From the NCBI GenBank assembly GCA_027924585.1, contig BSBM01001383.1, positions 1,760,001 through 1,824,000 of the forward strand: a stretch of DNA of 64,000 nt, given 5' to 3'. The notes below the pieces were generated by a model. The model had not been told where the DNA came from. It saw nothing but the letters and a program-made list of their open reading frames with translations, and ran no database searches. Source of the stretch: Larix kaempferi. Its lineage: Eukaryota > Streptophyta > Pinopsida > Pinales > Pinaceae. Positions 10,644 to 24,600 of this stretch are shown in pieces (positions within the stretch are counted from its first letter, which is position 1; every line of letters starts with the position of its first letter). Position numbers and translations under genes: made by a program.

Positions 10644-11800
10644 CAATCCTTATCACTTTTAGACAAGTCTCATGTCTATGGACGATGCAATCCAAATCAA
10701 CTTCCAGGAGGATCATTCCTTATCACTTTAAGACAAGTCTCATGTCTATGGGCGATGCAATCCAGATCAACTTCCAGGAGGATCATTCCTTATCACTTTA
10801 AGACAAGTCTCATGTCTAGGGACGATGAAATCCCATCACATACATTTTGAACCAATGTTCAGGGATGATGCAGTCCTCTCACGTACCTTTTGAACCAAAG
10901 GTTCATGGACGATGCAGTCCTCTCACGTACCTTTTGAACCAAAGGTTCACGGACGATGCAGTCCTCTCATGTACCTTTTGAACCAATGTTCATGGACGAT
11001 GTAGTCCTCTCACGTACCTTTTGAACGACTGTTCACGGACGATGCAGTCCTCTCACATACCTTTTGAACGGAGGTCCAGGGATGATGCAATCCTATCACA
11101 TACCTTTTGAACCGAGGTCCAGGGATGATGCAGTCCTATCATCAATTTTCGAAGACATCTGTCTACGGATCAATTCTGGGACCGAAGTCCAGGGAAGATA
11201 CAATCCCCACCTGTCCACTAAGGAATTCATTCTCAAAGACATATGTCTATGGATCAATTCAAGGGACCAAAGTCCGAGGACGATACAATCCCCACCTATC
11301 CACTAAGGACTTCATTCTCAGAGACATCTATCTATGGATTAATTCAAGGGACCAAAGTCCGGGGACAATACAATCCCCACCTGTCCACTAAGGACTTCAT
11401 TCTCGAAGACATATGTCTACAGATCAATTCAAGGGACCGAAGTCCAAGGACGATACAATCCCCACCTGTCCACTAAGGACTTCATTTTCGAAGACATCTG
11501 TCTACAGATCCTTTTAGAACATGTGTTCAAGGATGATGCAATCCCTCTTCTTTCTTGGAGACATATGTCTACGGATCCTTTTAGAACATATGTTCAAGGA
11601 TGATGCAATCCCTCTTCTTTCTTAGAGACATATTTCTACGGATCCTTTTAGAACATGTGTTCAAAGATGATGCAATCCCCTTGTCAACTTAGACCCTATC
11701 TAAGGACCATCCACCAACCTCTCTGTCGACATCACCAGTATAGGTATCCACATCATCAACCTCACTATTGATGCAGGAAATCTCATCATAAGTGACCACA
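10644..11800 (-). repeat. Repeat-rich 3' tail of element F
   Basis: Several tandem families in succession: units around 'agacaagtctcatgtct' (10670-10830), units around 'ccttttgaaccaaaggttca' (10840-11130), units around 'ccacctgtccactaagga' (11200-11480) and units around 'ccttttagaacatgtgttca' (11505-11680). They are the reverse complements of the arrays in element G at 38.7-40.06 kb. Open frames at 11064-11476 (+) arise from the repeat period and are not genes. Confidence 0.8.
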
Positions 11801-13290
11801 TCACTCCCCCTTTCGAGGAGGGTCCTTCTGAACTACACCAAGCTTGTCTCGGAAATACTCAAACTTTACTTGAGGTAGAGGTTTGGCTAGTACATTGGTA
11901 ACTTGTTCATCAGTGCCTACAAATTCGAGCTTTATAGTTCCTTTCTGCACCATATCTCGTATATAGAAATATCAGATCTCTATGTGCTTTAACTTATACT
12001 GGATTCTCTGCCATCTTGATACAACTCTGTTTATCACACAGGATGACAGTTGGGTCTATCTCTAAGTCAAAGAATCCTAAAGCCATACTGCTTCACAACT
12101 AGTAGAGCAAGCAACTATATATTCTGCTTCGGTTGTGCTGTGAGCCTCACTAGACTGCTTCCTACTAAACCACGAGATCATGGCAGATCCAAGACAATAA
12201 CATCCACTTGATGTACTCTTCTTGTCCGAGACACTTCCTGCCCAATCAACATCTGAGTAGCCATATAATCTGAAGTCATGATCTCCAAGATAATATAGAC
12301 CAAAATCTATCGTACCCTTTAGATACCTCATCACATGCTTTGCAGCTATTAAGTGAACTCTTCTGGGTTCCACTAGATACTGACTCAAGGTATTTATGGC
12401 AAAGCATATGTCTGGTCTAGTATTTGTCAAATACATCAACGACCCAATAATATGTTTGAATAGAGTCACATCCACTAACTCTGATGAGTCATCAGCTAAT
12501 AGCTTCAAGTCGGAACCCATGAGAGTGGCCATGGTTGTACATTCCAACATATCAAATCTTCTCAAGATTTCCACAGTATACTTTCCCATGTTGAGAAAGA
12601 TTCCTTCTGGGCCTTGCCATTCTTCCAGACCTAGGAAGTAATGCATCAATCTGAGATCTTTCATCTCAAATTCTGTAGCCATCTTCTTCTTGATTTCCAT
12701 GATCTGTTTCTCATTCCCTGTCAGAAAGAGATAATCCTCATACAATAATAGTATGATAGGTTCATCATCCATAACCTTAAGGTAAAGGTTTACTTCTGGT
12801 AAAGCCCAAGCTTTGTCAGGAAGCTGTCAATTCTCCCTTTGTGACTGAACATCATTCACACTCTGCATTGAGTGATCTTCTGCATATCTATCCGAGCCAT
12901 CTCTCGTCAGATGGGTCTACTGATATGAGCCTCAATATCATTCGAATTCTGTGGTGAGTTCCTTTTTGCATCCATGTCATCTATATATAGAAACCTTCTT
13001 CAACCTTGTAGCAAAGGTTGAGATCCACATCACCCATGGTGATCATTAAGCTCATCAAATGACTATCGATCCTGAGTACCCATACAGAGCCTGATTCACA
13101 CTTCTTCTTCAATTACACCATTAAGAGAATGGTCTTATCTAGCCACTTGGAGCAAACATCTCGTCATGATCCTCTTCCTCTTTCTAAGAGAATCTTCTAG
13201 CCACGAGCCTTCTATATTATGTTTGATTTGTAAATCTTCTTGTTGAACATCCATCACTTGTTCGGTGTTCATCATTCTTCATGATCTTTC
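11801..13290 (-). pseudogene. Broken copia RT/RNase H of element F
   Basis: The longest open part (12077-12772) gives 231 residues: LLLYEDYLF where YVDD is expected, then MKDLRLMHYFLGLE, GSLMYLTNTRPDICFAINTL, the RNase H motif DVDWAGSVSDKKS, and TEAEYIVACS. The frame then breaks by a small deletion at about 12075, and the remaining C-terminus (KHIEI-like, ending PPRKGE and TGA at 11801-11803) is shifted. Upstream of 12772 the RT N-terminus is only recognisable in fragments. The altered catalytic box and frame breaks make it inactive. It is the counterpart of 36821-38318 in G. Confidence 0.85.
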
Positions 13291-14470
13291 CTACAAATCA
13301 AAATTAAGTACATGATTAGTAATACTTCATAATCATCAAATCATGTTGACATGATAACCTATTATACATACAGATATCATTTACATAGTTATGCAACTAT
13401 CTTGACCAATACTTTGGCAAAACACTTTTCCATATCCTGTATGCATACAGTGGCTATCTAGATGCCTTCCATCTCTACCAGAACATACTATCGAGAGTGT
13501 GCACAGCTCTCAGCATGTCAGCAAAGAGGTTTCATTCTAGACAAGCAACAATGGAATGTTTGTCCAACTTACCAATCATATGCATATTAGTAGTATATTG
13601 TTCAATGCTATATGAATGTTTACACTCAGCATGATATATTCTAAATATGCATGCAATCTATTACAAGCAATATCATTTGCTGTTTCAAATAAAAAACTCA
13701 AATACTTATCTTTTATGTTTGTGTGGTTTCCTTCCGCTTGATCTTCTATATGTCTTTTGAACTTCTATTCAATCTGTACCACTGTGCATGCTCAAGTGTG
13801 CACTAGTGTCATCCTCATGATCTCATACACAAACATACATTCATCAATATTATCAAAACATTATAATTCTAAATAATCTTGAATATGTATGGTCACGATC
13901 ATTCAATACATGGATATACTAAGATCCTAGCACAAAGTAGGATTCTAACTTGACATAGGAAAACATACCTGGATTAGTATACCTTCTTAGTTATGTCTAA
14001 CATACCTAAACAATATCTTCTTTGTTCTCTTCAATGATTTGGAGATCCTGTGCTAGAACCTACATATCTCATAGGTTAAGCATAATAGAACAAAGTCATA
14101 CATACCTCGTAAGTAGAACTTCTATGTGATCAAATATTATGGATGAGTCTTTGTCTTCATGTTTTCATGGTCATGGAACTTGATTTGTCTTTCGTGATGT
14201 ACCTATATCTTGTTAGCAGACAACATCAACCTCATACAACACCACATTGCATTAGTACAATCATATAGCCCTAATCAGTGAATGTCTTCTATCATTCACA
14301 TACTTTTACTAGGGTGATAAGACAATTATAACATTAATCAATATTGTACTAATAAATAATATGAAGACAAACATATTATGAACTTAATCAAGAATCAGAT
14401 TTCAAGACATACCTAAACCTCCTTAAGTCATACTTGTCGAGACTTCTTGTAGTCTTCTTATGTAAGGCCT
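13291..14470 (-). other. Conserved non-retroviral insert of element F
   Basis: Homologous to the inserts of C, G and I. Minus-strand junctions: GTATGT at 14100-14105 after 'cttacgag'; acceptor-like 'gtag' at 14060-14063, a 54-nt segment (14006-14059), then GTATGT (14000-14005). Read in one frame the 54-nt segment is VLAQDLQIIEENKEDIV plus stop. No retroviral motif. Confidence 0.68.
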
Positions 14471-15630
14471 TAGCCTCAACTCCCCCTGAAACTTGATCTG
14501 GAGCTTGATTAGGGTTTTCTAGAGAAACCCTAAAAATTCAATCTTTGACTTTCACACTTCTGAATGGATGGAAGGATGTGTCTTGCTGAGCTGATCAAAC
14601 TAGCATACTTCAATTTTGAAATCTCCAAAATTTGACCCCTCAAAATTGCCTTCGAAACTTCTGGAATTTTTGGACAGAATCTTGAACTAGGGTTTGATGA
14701 AGCCCACCCTTCTTCCTAATCAAAAGGTTCAATCCAAGGCTCTAAACTCTTATTTTTCTGAGGAGCTTCCAGTCGTGGTCACAGACTTCAAAAATTCCAA
14801 CTTTTGCTGAAGCCCTAATTTTCCATCTTTCCGATCAAAATCCCGAACTGGGGTTTGATCAAGCCCGGTCTTCTACCCAACCAAAAAATTCGATCTTGGT
14901 CTCTAAATTTCGATTTTCCTGAGTAGCGTTCAGCCGTGGACTCCAATTCCAAAAATTCCAACTTTCTCCGAAACCCTAAATTCTGGAAGCCATGAATGAA
15001 GGTGCTCCAAAAATAATTATGTTTTGACAGAAATATGTACCTGATTGTTCTTGTTGTAACTTTGAACTTTTCAATCCACAGGGTCTAAAACCTTTTTTTG
15101 TGGTAGCCTGACCTGTCATATTTCCATCCCGATAGGTCTGACCTCAATTGGATTTTCTGAGAGAGAGTTATGCCAAGTGTCGCAACGTGACCTGTTTATG
15201 GGATAAAATAGGAAAGTGAACTTGTACGGCGTTCCACATGTCATTGGTTCAACTTCGGCCTCTAAAAACATTTCCTAAGATAGTACAGTCTTTGCACTAC
15301 CTATCACATTTTACGAAATTTCATTTGGATCTTCCTAGCCCAAGCTATGACCTTTTTTCCTAGGTCACCTGATTATGACTGAGATCTAGAAGAGGCAAAA
15401 ACACTAACTTGTACTGATCATAACTCACAAAGTACAACGAATATGAGGGTGTCCTTTGGACACAAGGTACATGGGGATGTTATCTACGACCTGTAAACTT
15501 TTCCATTCCTGAACCTTCTCCAAAATGGATTTATAGAGAAAGTTCCACGATGACTGGTTTTTTCTATATAAAACTTCAAATTGTTGCAAGTGAAGGAAGT
15601 GTCGTAAGTGCCATACATTGCCTTCCTTCA
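14471..15630 (-). other. 5' leader of element F with gag trace
   Basis: The gag trace is a short piece (about 14460-14495, EAKALHKK on the minus strand); the rest is non-coding leader matching G at 34.44-35.49 kb. Nothing else recognised. Confidence 0.6.
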
Positions 15631-15647
15631 GGTTAGCTCTGATACCA
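15631..15647 (-). other. Primer-binding site of element F
   Basis: TGGTATCAGAGCTAACC on the minus strand, complementary to initiator-Met tRNA, directly after the LTR. Confidence 0.85.
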
Positions 15648-16253
15648 TGTTAAGATTCAATATGCTAAGATAGAGAATATCAGCATTACATTTCATTTCA
15701 CAATAATAGCATATACAGTATCACTGAAGAAACAACAAGCACAACATAAACACAAGAGACACAAATTTATCCTATGAAACCCTCATGGGGTAAAAAACCC
15801 GGCAAAGCTTTCTCAATATAGATGACTAGAAAATACAAAGATGTAAAACCAAATACATGAGCTCCTCCTCCTCCATAGCAAACCTCTCTCTCACAAGTGC
15901 GCTACTTTCCGAGTGATAGAAGTGTGTAATACGTGAGGAACATCCTCCTCTACTTATACTAGTTTCCCGATTGACTTTTACACAAGCTAGGTCGGCCCTA
16001 AATTAATTACTGAGTTAAACACCCCATTACAACTCACTGGTCTGACCCCTCTAGGGTGGTCTAATAACCCTTTGACCGACATAACACATACAGGGCCGAC
16101 CCCCACTAGGGAAGTCTAATAACCCAAATTACCACATTCCGACGGAAGAATAATCATCTCCGGATATACAATAAGGTCTTCACAAAGGAATGAAACATCT
16201 CTAGAATAATAAAGTACAAATATAATATTCCTTGAAGTTGCAATATTTCAACA
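15648..16253 (-). repeat. 5' LTR of element F
   Basis: 606 bp; minus-strand start TGTTGAAATATTGCAACTTC, end CTTAACA. Near-identical layout to the LTRs of G, with two U3 modules and a TATA-like TATAAGTA (15951-15958, minus). Confidence 0.88.
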
Positions 16254-18050
16254 CTCCTATCAAGCATTTGTCTGAGACAAAGATGCAGGCACGCAAAGAA
16301 AAAGGGATTTGTTATAATTGTGATGAAAAATTCACTCGGGGACATAGATGTGTTCAACAAAAGTTTTATCTCTTAGATGTGGATTCTCCACCCACCTTTG
16401 AAGTTGGTGAAGAGGCTCCAGATACACCAGATGATTAGGTCGACATTCAGGAGCCTCCTATTGACCTTCCATCTCAAGACGACCACCCATAGATATCTCT
16501 CCATGCTTTATTCGGCATCACCACTCCCCAAACAATGCAGGTCAGGGGTTACTTCAAGAAGCTTCCTCTTACAATACTCATTGATTATGGCAACACTCAT
16601 AACTTCATTGACCCTCAAATCACCAAATAGGCTGATTGTTTTGTCCATCCTTGCTCCAAATTTGAAGTCATGGTTGCCAATGGGGGCACCTTACCTTGCA
16701 AGGGGAAGTGTCACAATGTGTGTATCTCTCTGGAAGATTATAACCTGTGCTATGACATGTTTGCCTTGTCCCTAGGCGGATGTGATGTGGTTTTGGGCGT
16801 TCAATGGTTACACACACTTGGCCCCATATTATGGGATTTTGCTGAACTTTGGATGTAGTTTTAAGTCAATGGGACACAACACAAATTTATGGGATTACAA
16901 CAAGGGTCTCTCTGCATCATCAGTTCACATCGCCTGGAAAAGCTCCTTAAGAAGAATTCACATGGTGTCATCGCTCAGCTCCATTCCATTCAGATGCAAC
17001 CACCAATGGTTTCCACTACTTCCTTGGATAGCTATGAAGGTGTCTTTGTTGCACCAGTGGGCTTGCCGCCTTCAAGAGACCTTTCCGATAAGAATTTAGC
17101 CGCATCTACATCTCAACAAAAAATGATGGCTATTTTGCATGCTGTACAGAAGTGGTAGCCATCCCTATTAGGAAATTATTTCTGCCTCAAGACTGATCTC
17201 CAGAGTCTGGAACATTTTCTGGAACAACAAGTCTCCTCACCAGCACACCGTAAATGGGTTATCCAGCTCATGGGTTATGACTATGCGATCACTTACAAGA
17301 AGGGTAAGGATAATATGGTGGCAGATGCTCCTTCTCACCAATTTGATGACCTAGTTTATCTTACAGCTATTTATCTACTTGTTCCAAATTGGTTGCAATC
17401 TGTTCAACAGAGTTATCTCTTCTATGAACTCCATGCTTCTTCATCGGCAGGGCACTCTAGGTTCCTCAAAACCTATGACCGGGAACAATGTAACTTCTTT
17501 TGGTAGGGACTGAAAATGAAAATTCACCAGATGGTGGTTGAGTGTGATACTTTCCAGGTCAACAAGGGTGAAATGACACTCCTTTCGAAAATGCTCGAAC
17601 CCTTTCCCGTCCCTACACAGATGTGGACAACTATTTCTATGGATTTCCTAGAAGCGCTCCAGTGGTACAATACCACATCTAAAAGGACACCATATGAAGC
17701 ATTTTATGGACAGGCACAACCATTTCTTCTTCCATACACACTCAGCAGCTCCCCAGTTCAGGAAATTGACTCGGTTCTTCGAAACTGCGATCATATTCTT
17801 CTCATTCTGCAGAACAATCTTCACATGGCAAGAATTCGACTGAAACAACAAGCCGATCAGCACCATTCTGAGCGCACTTTTCACGTAGATGATATGGTCC
17901 TTCTTCATCTACATCCTTCCAAGCAATCCTCCCTGAAACTCAACAGGCATTAGTGGGCCGGAATGCAACCCGAGGATGCCATAGGGGAACCACTCCTTCA
18001 GATTCTGCATCAATTTCCACATCTAAAGCTTTGAGGACAAAGATTTTTCT
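16254..18050 (+). pseudogene. Degenerate Ty3/gypsy gag-pol of element H
   Basis: Zinc knuckle CYNCDEKFTRGHRC (from 16310) at the gag end; protease with LTILIDYGNTHNFID (near 16567-16610), where the catalytic DSG/DTG has become DYG; DVVLGVQWLHTLG after it. RT is deleted: the frame jumps near 17090 to RNase H (QQKMMAILHAVQKW, then KTDLQSLEHFLEQQVSSPA and YKKGKDNMVADA). Integrase keeps a zinc-region piece (GHSRFLKTYDRE, then ECDTFQVNKGE), MDFLEAL, another deletion near 17660, then the C-terminal part (YNTTSKRTPYEAFYG... MARIRLKQQADQH). Several stops (for example 17156, 17505). The motif set is like chromovirus (Tekay/Del-type) gypsy elements; no chromodomain is seen. Not functional. Confidence 0.85.
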
Positions 18051-18063
18051 AAGGTAGAGGGGA

Positions 18064-18458
18064 TGTTAGGAACCCATGTCAACCCTTCTATTTACTTTGT
18101 TAATATATTGTTGTTGGACGCATATGCTTTATAAGTCGTCCCATAGTATTTGTTGATCCATAGTTTGTATTATTGTTGTTGGACGCATATGCTTTGTAAG
18201 TCATCCCGTAGTAATTGTTGATCCATATTTTGTATTGGCCCATGGTTTGTCTTGACACATGTTATTGACCCATAGTATTGGCACCTAGACTTATTGTATT
18301 GAGACCAATGAAGGCACCGTGAATTTATTTGTATTGAGCTTGCTCAAAGGAGGTTTCCCCATCCAAGTGGCCTATGATCAATATAAAAGTGATTATGAGT
18401 TATGTTATTTCTGCTATTTTGTGTGTTTTCATTAATTACTTATTGCAGGTTCATCACA
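18064..18458 (+). repeat. 3' LTR of element H with 64-bp tandem repeat
   Basis: Begins TGTTAGGAACCC right after the polypurine tract; proposed end at ...GGTTCATCACA. Inside, a 64-bp unit starting 'tattgttgttggacgcatat' is present twice (18107 and 18171). The 5' LTR is not in the window, so the exact 3' end is an inference from the CA dinucleotide. Confidence 0.6.
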
Positions 18459-18509
18459 TTTCTCCACTACTTTCCACTGATCTGCCGTGGGAATCTCATA
18501 GACTGTCAT

Positions 18510-21500
18510 TTATTTCACCAATACCTTCATTTCTATATGTTCTGCAGTTGAAATCTGTGATATTCTTTCACCCATCATGGCCAATCTATGCAAAATTTCA
18601 AAATCATTTGTGAGCTTCTCCAACAAGATATTTCCAGTCAAGACATGAGTTAAATTCCCAAGGCCTTCATGGTTGGTCCTGGCTTCAAAAAGAAAATCCT
18701 TATGACTATTTTGAGGAATCAAGTCACTGTTTTCATCCCAGAACGAAGGCAACCCCTTCTCAACCAGCTGATCAAATTTCCTCTTGTAGTTTGTCACTTG
18801 TTTTCTCATGTGTTTGGCTCTAGATTAAACACCTTCCACATGTGCATACATCCCGAGCACTCTCCTTGCCTAGGTTATAATCTCTATTATGTTTGTTATC
18901 TGCATAGCCTTCAGATCATCCTCATTTAGGGTATTCATAAAATCTACTATGTTCTAAGTTGTTTCTTTGGGATCCCTATTCAAACCTTCTCTCACAGTTG
19001 TATAACTCTACAAAGCATTATTTGACACTTTTCCCTTTTCTTTCATAAAACTTAGGTAGGGTTTGAACTTGGTAGCTTCGGCTATAATGGAATCCCAAAT
19101 CATGTGCTTGGCACCCTACATTGGGGTTTTCCCTGTCACATGTATTATAAACCTCTGGTTTCTATTTATCATCTCCTTGTTCTTATTTTTCAATGCCTTC
19201 ATTTCTTCATCCATTTTTTGATTCTCCTCTTCTAGCTTCCTTTTCTCTTCTTTCAACTCTTTTTATCTCCACTTCTCTTAAACTGACCTAGGACATAGCC
19301 TGAACTAGGCCATCTGTACTAGTCCCTCCACCTACTTTATTAGCAACTTGCTTCTCTTGTGCCAAAGCCATCAATTTCCCCTTAAGATATTTAATCTGGC
19401 CTTTGGGGGTTATTTGGTCTTTCTCCCACTCAACCTCTTTCTCTATAAACTTCAGTGATTTTGCTTTGTGGTCATCCAACTCTTTGGATAAGTTTTATTT
19501 TTCTTGCTCAAGCATAGTCATTTCAGAAGCCTATATGAGCTGTGTTGTTGGTAATTTGAGCTTCTTTTTGAGCAACTAAAAAGTGCTCTCTTTCTCCATC
19601 AACAACTTCTTACCACCTTTACCTTTGTCTGCTCCATCATCAACCAAATCTATTTGCAGTTTCTTGAACTTCTGTTGATGGGCCTTATTCTCAATCCTTT
19701 CCTGTCTCAACTGGATCTCCAATTTGTTGACAATACTCTCCAACTTAGGGATACTTAGAGTAGCTTTCATCAGGTCTTTGTATAATACTTCCCCGGTCTG
19801 TCTATGTAGTTGAATCTTGTCAGGGACTGTTATTTTCTTTAAGTTCAACTTCATCTCGATCACCTTGTCATCAGATGACACCGCCAAGTTCAAAGTATTT
19901 TTGGAGACATCTCTACTGGCCACCAAAGTGACTGCTAAATTTTGCGTATCCCTGACTCTAGGAAATAAAATGCATGTCTTTTATGATCTTGTGTGTCTGT
20001 ATTGTCCATAATTTACATACATCTCAGCTCTTGACTGGAACCTCTTGGTGTCACCAGTCTCTTTGGCTTCCTGGAAACTGTACTGTTGTATCTGAACTTC
20101 AAGGGCCGAGTACTTTTCCTTTTTATTCTCCTCCACTCTCGTGGATACAACCAAATCACTCGGAACATCTTCTTTGAACCTTTTTGCCCCTTCTGACTCC
20201 TCTATTTCTGTGTTAGATATTTCTTCAAATCTCCTTTTTCCCGCATTCTCTACTGCATCTGAAAGTACCACTTCGGATGAGGGATTTTCTGGGGCATCTG
20301 GATTCAAATGCGAACATGATGGGGCCTCTTCATATGATTCGTATTACAGAAGATTTTCTCTTTTGGATAAACCTTCCACCTCTTCATGATCGAAGGCTCT
20401 ATTCTTTTTGTGTTGTCTTCTATCAGATATTATGTGGCATGGGTCATACTTAACCACAATATCCTTTTTGAATCCCAATCCTTCCAATTACTTCTCTATA
20501 AATGAGAGGGAAAGTTTATTCTTCACAATGAATGGACCCACCTTTAGGGGGAACTTGATATCATAATCTTTTTTGAAGGTCAAGAAATGATCATCTTCAA
20601 CAATCAGCTTCTGTCTGATAAATTCCAACGAAAAAACATTGAGGTAAAAAATGTTGGCAATATGTAGGGTTCTTTCACAAATCCGTATAACCTGATAATT
20701 GTATGTCGCTTTAACAAAAACCAGTCCCCTACTTCTAAATCATGTTTCAATTGCATGGAATTCCTCATTTCTAGCAAGACCCTCACCAATTCCTCTTCGA
20801 ATATTAACTTGTAGACTTCTGCAATATTATAGTTCATATAATTGAACATGTTGTCTTCCAGTGAATCCTAGAAAACTTCCGACGAAAACCTTATAGCTTT
20901 CTGACTTGAGAACATCAACATCTTCATCAGATGAGACTGGAACCTGAAATGATGAGTATTGTGAAAATATACTAGATGAGAATGGGTATTCTCAGCAAGG
21001 GATTCATCAAACTTAAGGCATGGTACTTGATGGTAATCCATCTCTGGTGAACCAAAGCTTATTCTGAAAAGAAGGCATAGCTGAACCTTGGTCACTACAA
21101 CATCACTATCAAGTCCTAAGAACTGGGAAATCAAAGACAAGACCAATTGAGTGTTTTCATTAAATAAATCCAAATCTCAGGGGTAGGGTGTGTCTAGGAT
21201 TTCGAGATCCGGCTTTAGGCAACTGGTGAGGAAAATATTTTTGGGTTTGAGGGAGGACTGGCGATACAGACTGACTAGGGCTTCCTCGAAAAAACTCTCG
21301 GGCTCATGGGACTGTGACAGGGGTACCTCCAAGGATTTTCTGATAACAGTGGGCTCAACAGGGAAAACGATTTCGGATTTTTGGGTGTTCATCACAACTC
21401 TCTCGACTTGGGAATAGTTTTCTACACACCATGAAATGAACTTAGGGCATCCCATGAACTGGTCTGGGCATAAGTATATGAAGGATGGATAAAAAAATCT

Positions 21501-21656
21501 ATGTACATTGGTACCTTCCTTATTTAATCTATCTAACTTTGTTTTTATCTCCCTAACCGACATCTTAACCACAGTGTCAAAAACGTCCATGTCCCTATCC
21601 TCTAGGGCATCTTCAATCTTATCATTCTCGACACTTAGGGATTCTGCAACTTCCAT
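18510..21656 (-). pseudogene. Broken ORF of unknown function in element E, coiled-coil rich
   Basis: Successive minus-strand frames look like one decayed protein of roughly 1000 residues. From 21656 to 20604 one frame continues through two stops (21174-21176, just after ILDTPYP, and near 20865); it includes NVHRFFYPSFIYLCPDQF, WCVENYSQVERVVM and HLVYFHNTHHFRFQSHLM. From 20307 a second frame carries an acidic/basic linker (GKRRFEEISNTEIEESEG) and then long charged helices (LRQERIENKAHQQKFKKLQ; EKEVEWEKDQITPKG) typical of a coiled coil, with more stops. No gag zinc knuckle, protease, RT or integrase motif. It is sense to E's LTR. Similar unnamed ORFs occur in plant repeats, from memory and unverified. 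Function unknown; a captured host gene is possible. Confidence 0.5.
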
Positions 21657-24600
21657 TATAAAATAACCCTTTTTTAAACAGATGCACGGGTTTCAGGGCC
21701 TACTTGACACTGAAAGCCCGTAAACCTCGTATCCTCTATCACTTTCTTCGCTGCACACTTGTCTAGAGCTTTCTGATGTTGTCACTTAAAAACAAAATGT
21801 CAACTTTCACATGACCCTTCGTCTTTTATAACCCAACCCCAACTATTTCCCTTGATTCTCATCCGATGGACATTCACCTCAACCGTTGATCCTTCGTGCA
21901 ACAATCTGGGTCGTCGGATCTGTAGTCCCTTTACCATCACCCTCGTGTGATCATCACCTGCCGTCAGATCTATCCCTTAGTCAATATCCATTGTTGATCC
22001 TTCACACTTGCAACCATCACAGGCGGATTCACATGGCTAGTCGATGGTATTCATTACCACTTTTATAAATCATGGAATTTTTTGGTCCTCCCACGTGTCC
22101 TGCGGTTTTAAATTCTGCAACATCCTTTCTCTTCATCTTACATACATCTCCTCAATGCAGAAATACCCCTACGTCGTCGATCTATCTCATGCTGGCTGAT
22201 CAATGGTGAAACCTACCTGACATTTAACCTTGCCTTGTCCTACCCTTCTAACAAACTTTCCCATTATCCATCCTGCTTTTTCTCTGTTGGAGAACCTCTT
22301 GCAGCCATTGATTTCCCTAGGCGGAACCCCAGCCATTGGATCCATTTTTACTTTTGCCACATCTCAGCCAAACTCCTCGATCGTCGGATACCCTTCTAGT
22401 TCCCACCTTAGCTGTAGATCTCTCCTATATTCCTTTTTCCTTCTGGAAAGCGGTTTCCCACCGAAACCCTGCCGGAACAACACGTGGCAGGTGGTTTGTA
22501 ATTCCGCAACCGCTTATAGTGTCGATCCCCCTTGCATCTTGGCTTTGCGAAATTCATTGTGGATCGTTGATCTGGAGATCAACGATTGATCAACTACTGG
22601 AGTTGCGCATCGCTTAGTCATCCTCTGATTTTTCAGGTGGGGTCTCGTCGCTATTTGTCGTGCTTCTTCTGCTGCGAAAATCGGCCTTTGTTGTTGATCT
22701 CTGGTGACAAGATCTTGGCCGTTGAGATATTGGACCCTTTAACCTTCCCTATATGGTCACTTCAGGAACTCCTCCCCGCCATAGATCCTTCCTCCGCTTC
22801 GATCTCAATGGTTGGTTGCTTGTTTCATGATTTCCCCAAGCCATTCTATGAACTTTGCTGCCTTTGTTTAGCCCCATCCCGCAGTCATGTGGTATAGATT
22901 TCTTAAAGTACCAAGTGCTTTCCCCTATAGAGCCTTGGATATTACATTAATCACAAATTTTATCTTCTACCACCTCGTTTAAGCTTTGAAAAATTTGTGT
23001 GTTAACAGACAACATATGCCTTGTTGGCATAGTTTTACCATCAAATTCAAATCTGATTTTTCCATAACCAATCAATGGTATTAATAATTAATTCAGCATG
23101 AATTTGCAACTTTGTCTACTATAGAAATCAAATTTTTTTAGTCATGAGGCCATCCTCATATTTTTTGGCTCTTGTAGTGATATCACCCTACCCAATATGG
23201 TTTAGGCTTGCTTCCATATCATATGCATCCGCCTACAACATGTCCTCTTGACACAATTGTGAAGATCCAAACAACCATTAGTATTTGTTAACAATTATCA
23301 ACTTCACAAATCTGAATTTTACAAATCTGTTTTCCTACAAAATTAGATTTGTAAACATGAGATCATTCTCATAACTTAAATCAGAAATATTTCAGATTCG
23401 TTCATGTAGATATCATGTTTGTGAACCATGAGATCCTTCTCACAACATTTGGCTATTGCACATGGTAGGTTCCATCCTTGATCATGGGTTTACCCACATT
23501 GCCATGTCTAGGACATTTCTACCTGAAATCTGAAAATTCCAATCAGCCAAACACTTGTAAGTTTTCATGAATGTAATATTTCATCGCTGCAACAGTCATT
23601 GAAATGTTTTCAAGAGTTATAACACTCCATCATTCAAACATTCTCATATTTTCATCATCTTAAATGCCATGAAATGTATAGCTTTATTTTATATGCATCC
23701 TTATCACAATAAAATTATAGGACACCATCACATCATCTATGTAATTTAAACACTTCCAATTCTCATTACTTCACAGCCTTATCATTTTATGTAACTATGT
23801 CCTTCCAACATAGCACTCTGGCAGCCCACCAATCATGACTACCTTCCTGCAATCCTTCTCCTACATTCATAGCAGCTCATCAAATGATCTCGGAATTACC
23901 ATTAATTCATCATTCCATCTATTGTTTAATTGCAATGAACATACACCACAACCATGCAGTCATGCAATGCATCACAACATGTTCACCCACACTCATGCAT
24001 GCACATTTACAATATTCACATTACCTTTTTAATGTGCATTCACTTCATGCAACCACAGATTTTACAAAATATTTTAATACATATCCACTCAATGCCACCT
24101 TGCATTGGTTCATGAATACCATACTTATCATGTCATACATTCTACCATTCCCAACACATGTGTCCCTTACCATGGCTATCTCACATAGCATGCACTACCA
24201 TACAGGACCATGAGTCCTTACTTGCACTGGTTATTAAACTCATGACCAACATACACAAATGGCATGATATAATTCCATATGAATGCATTATAAAATTTAA
24301 TCAGTCACATGGTAGAAGGTTCCTTGCCTTCACTACCCTCTACCTCACCATGTCATGGTGATATGGCACTTACATAGATTCATTCAACCTTACATGCATA
24401 CCGTTTTATGATGATTGAAACAAGGTTAAAGGATTCTTACCCATCCTTTCTCAACACTTTGTACAATCAACAGAATTAAACATTACCTGCATGGCTGCCA
24501 TCAGCAGATGTTACCTGATCTATGGCTTCTTACCAAGGACTACACAGTCCTTCCACCAACTTCTTGATCATGGATTTGTGCTCCAGCCTTTCTTCACAAG

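Larger units (their letters stand above)
10644..16253 (-). mobile_element. Element F: non-autonomous copia-type element, 3' part beyond C
   Basis: Minus-strand order: 5' LTR, primer site, leader, gag trace, inserted non-retroviral segment, RT/RNase H remnant, repeat-rich 3' tail, cut at 10644 by element C. Its 3' LTR must lie outside the window on the far side of C. LTR and RNase H match element G closely, so F and G form a second copia family distinct from A/C/I. On the right it abuts the gag/zinc-knuckle region of gypsy element H without a gap, so F is inserted in H. Confidence 0.87.
16254..18458 (+). mobile_element. Element H: Ty3/gypsy remnant, 5' part beyond F
   Basis: Plus-strand gag-pol debris in normal order (gag zinc knuckle, protease, RNase H end, integrase), a polypurine tract (aaggtagaggggat region, 18052-18063), then a 3' LTR. 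Left part lies beyond element F, outside the window. To the right, sequence of a minus-strand reading frame (E) starts, so H is inserted into E. Confidence 0.8.

Noticed and set aside
22230-22617. Plus-strand frames in the C/T-rich part of E as genes
   Set aside because: Overlapping frames of similar length, no domain, antisense to the element.
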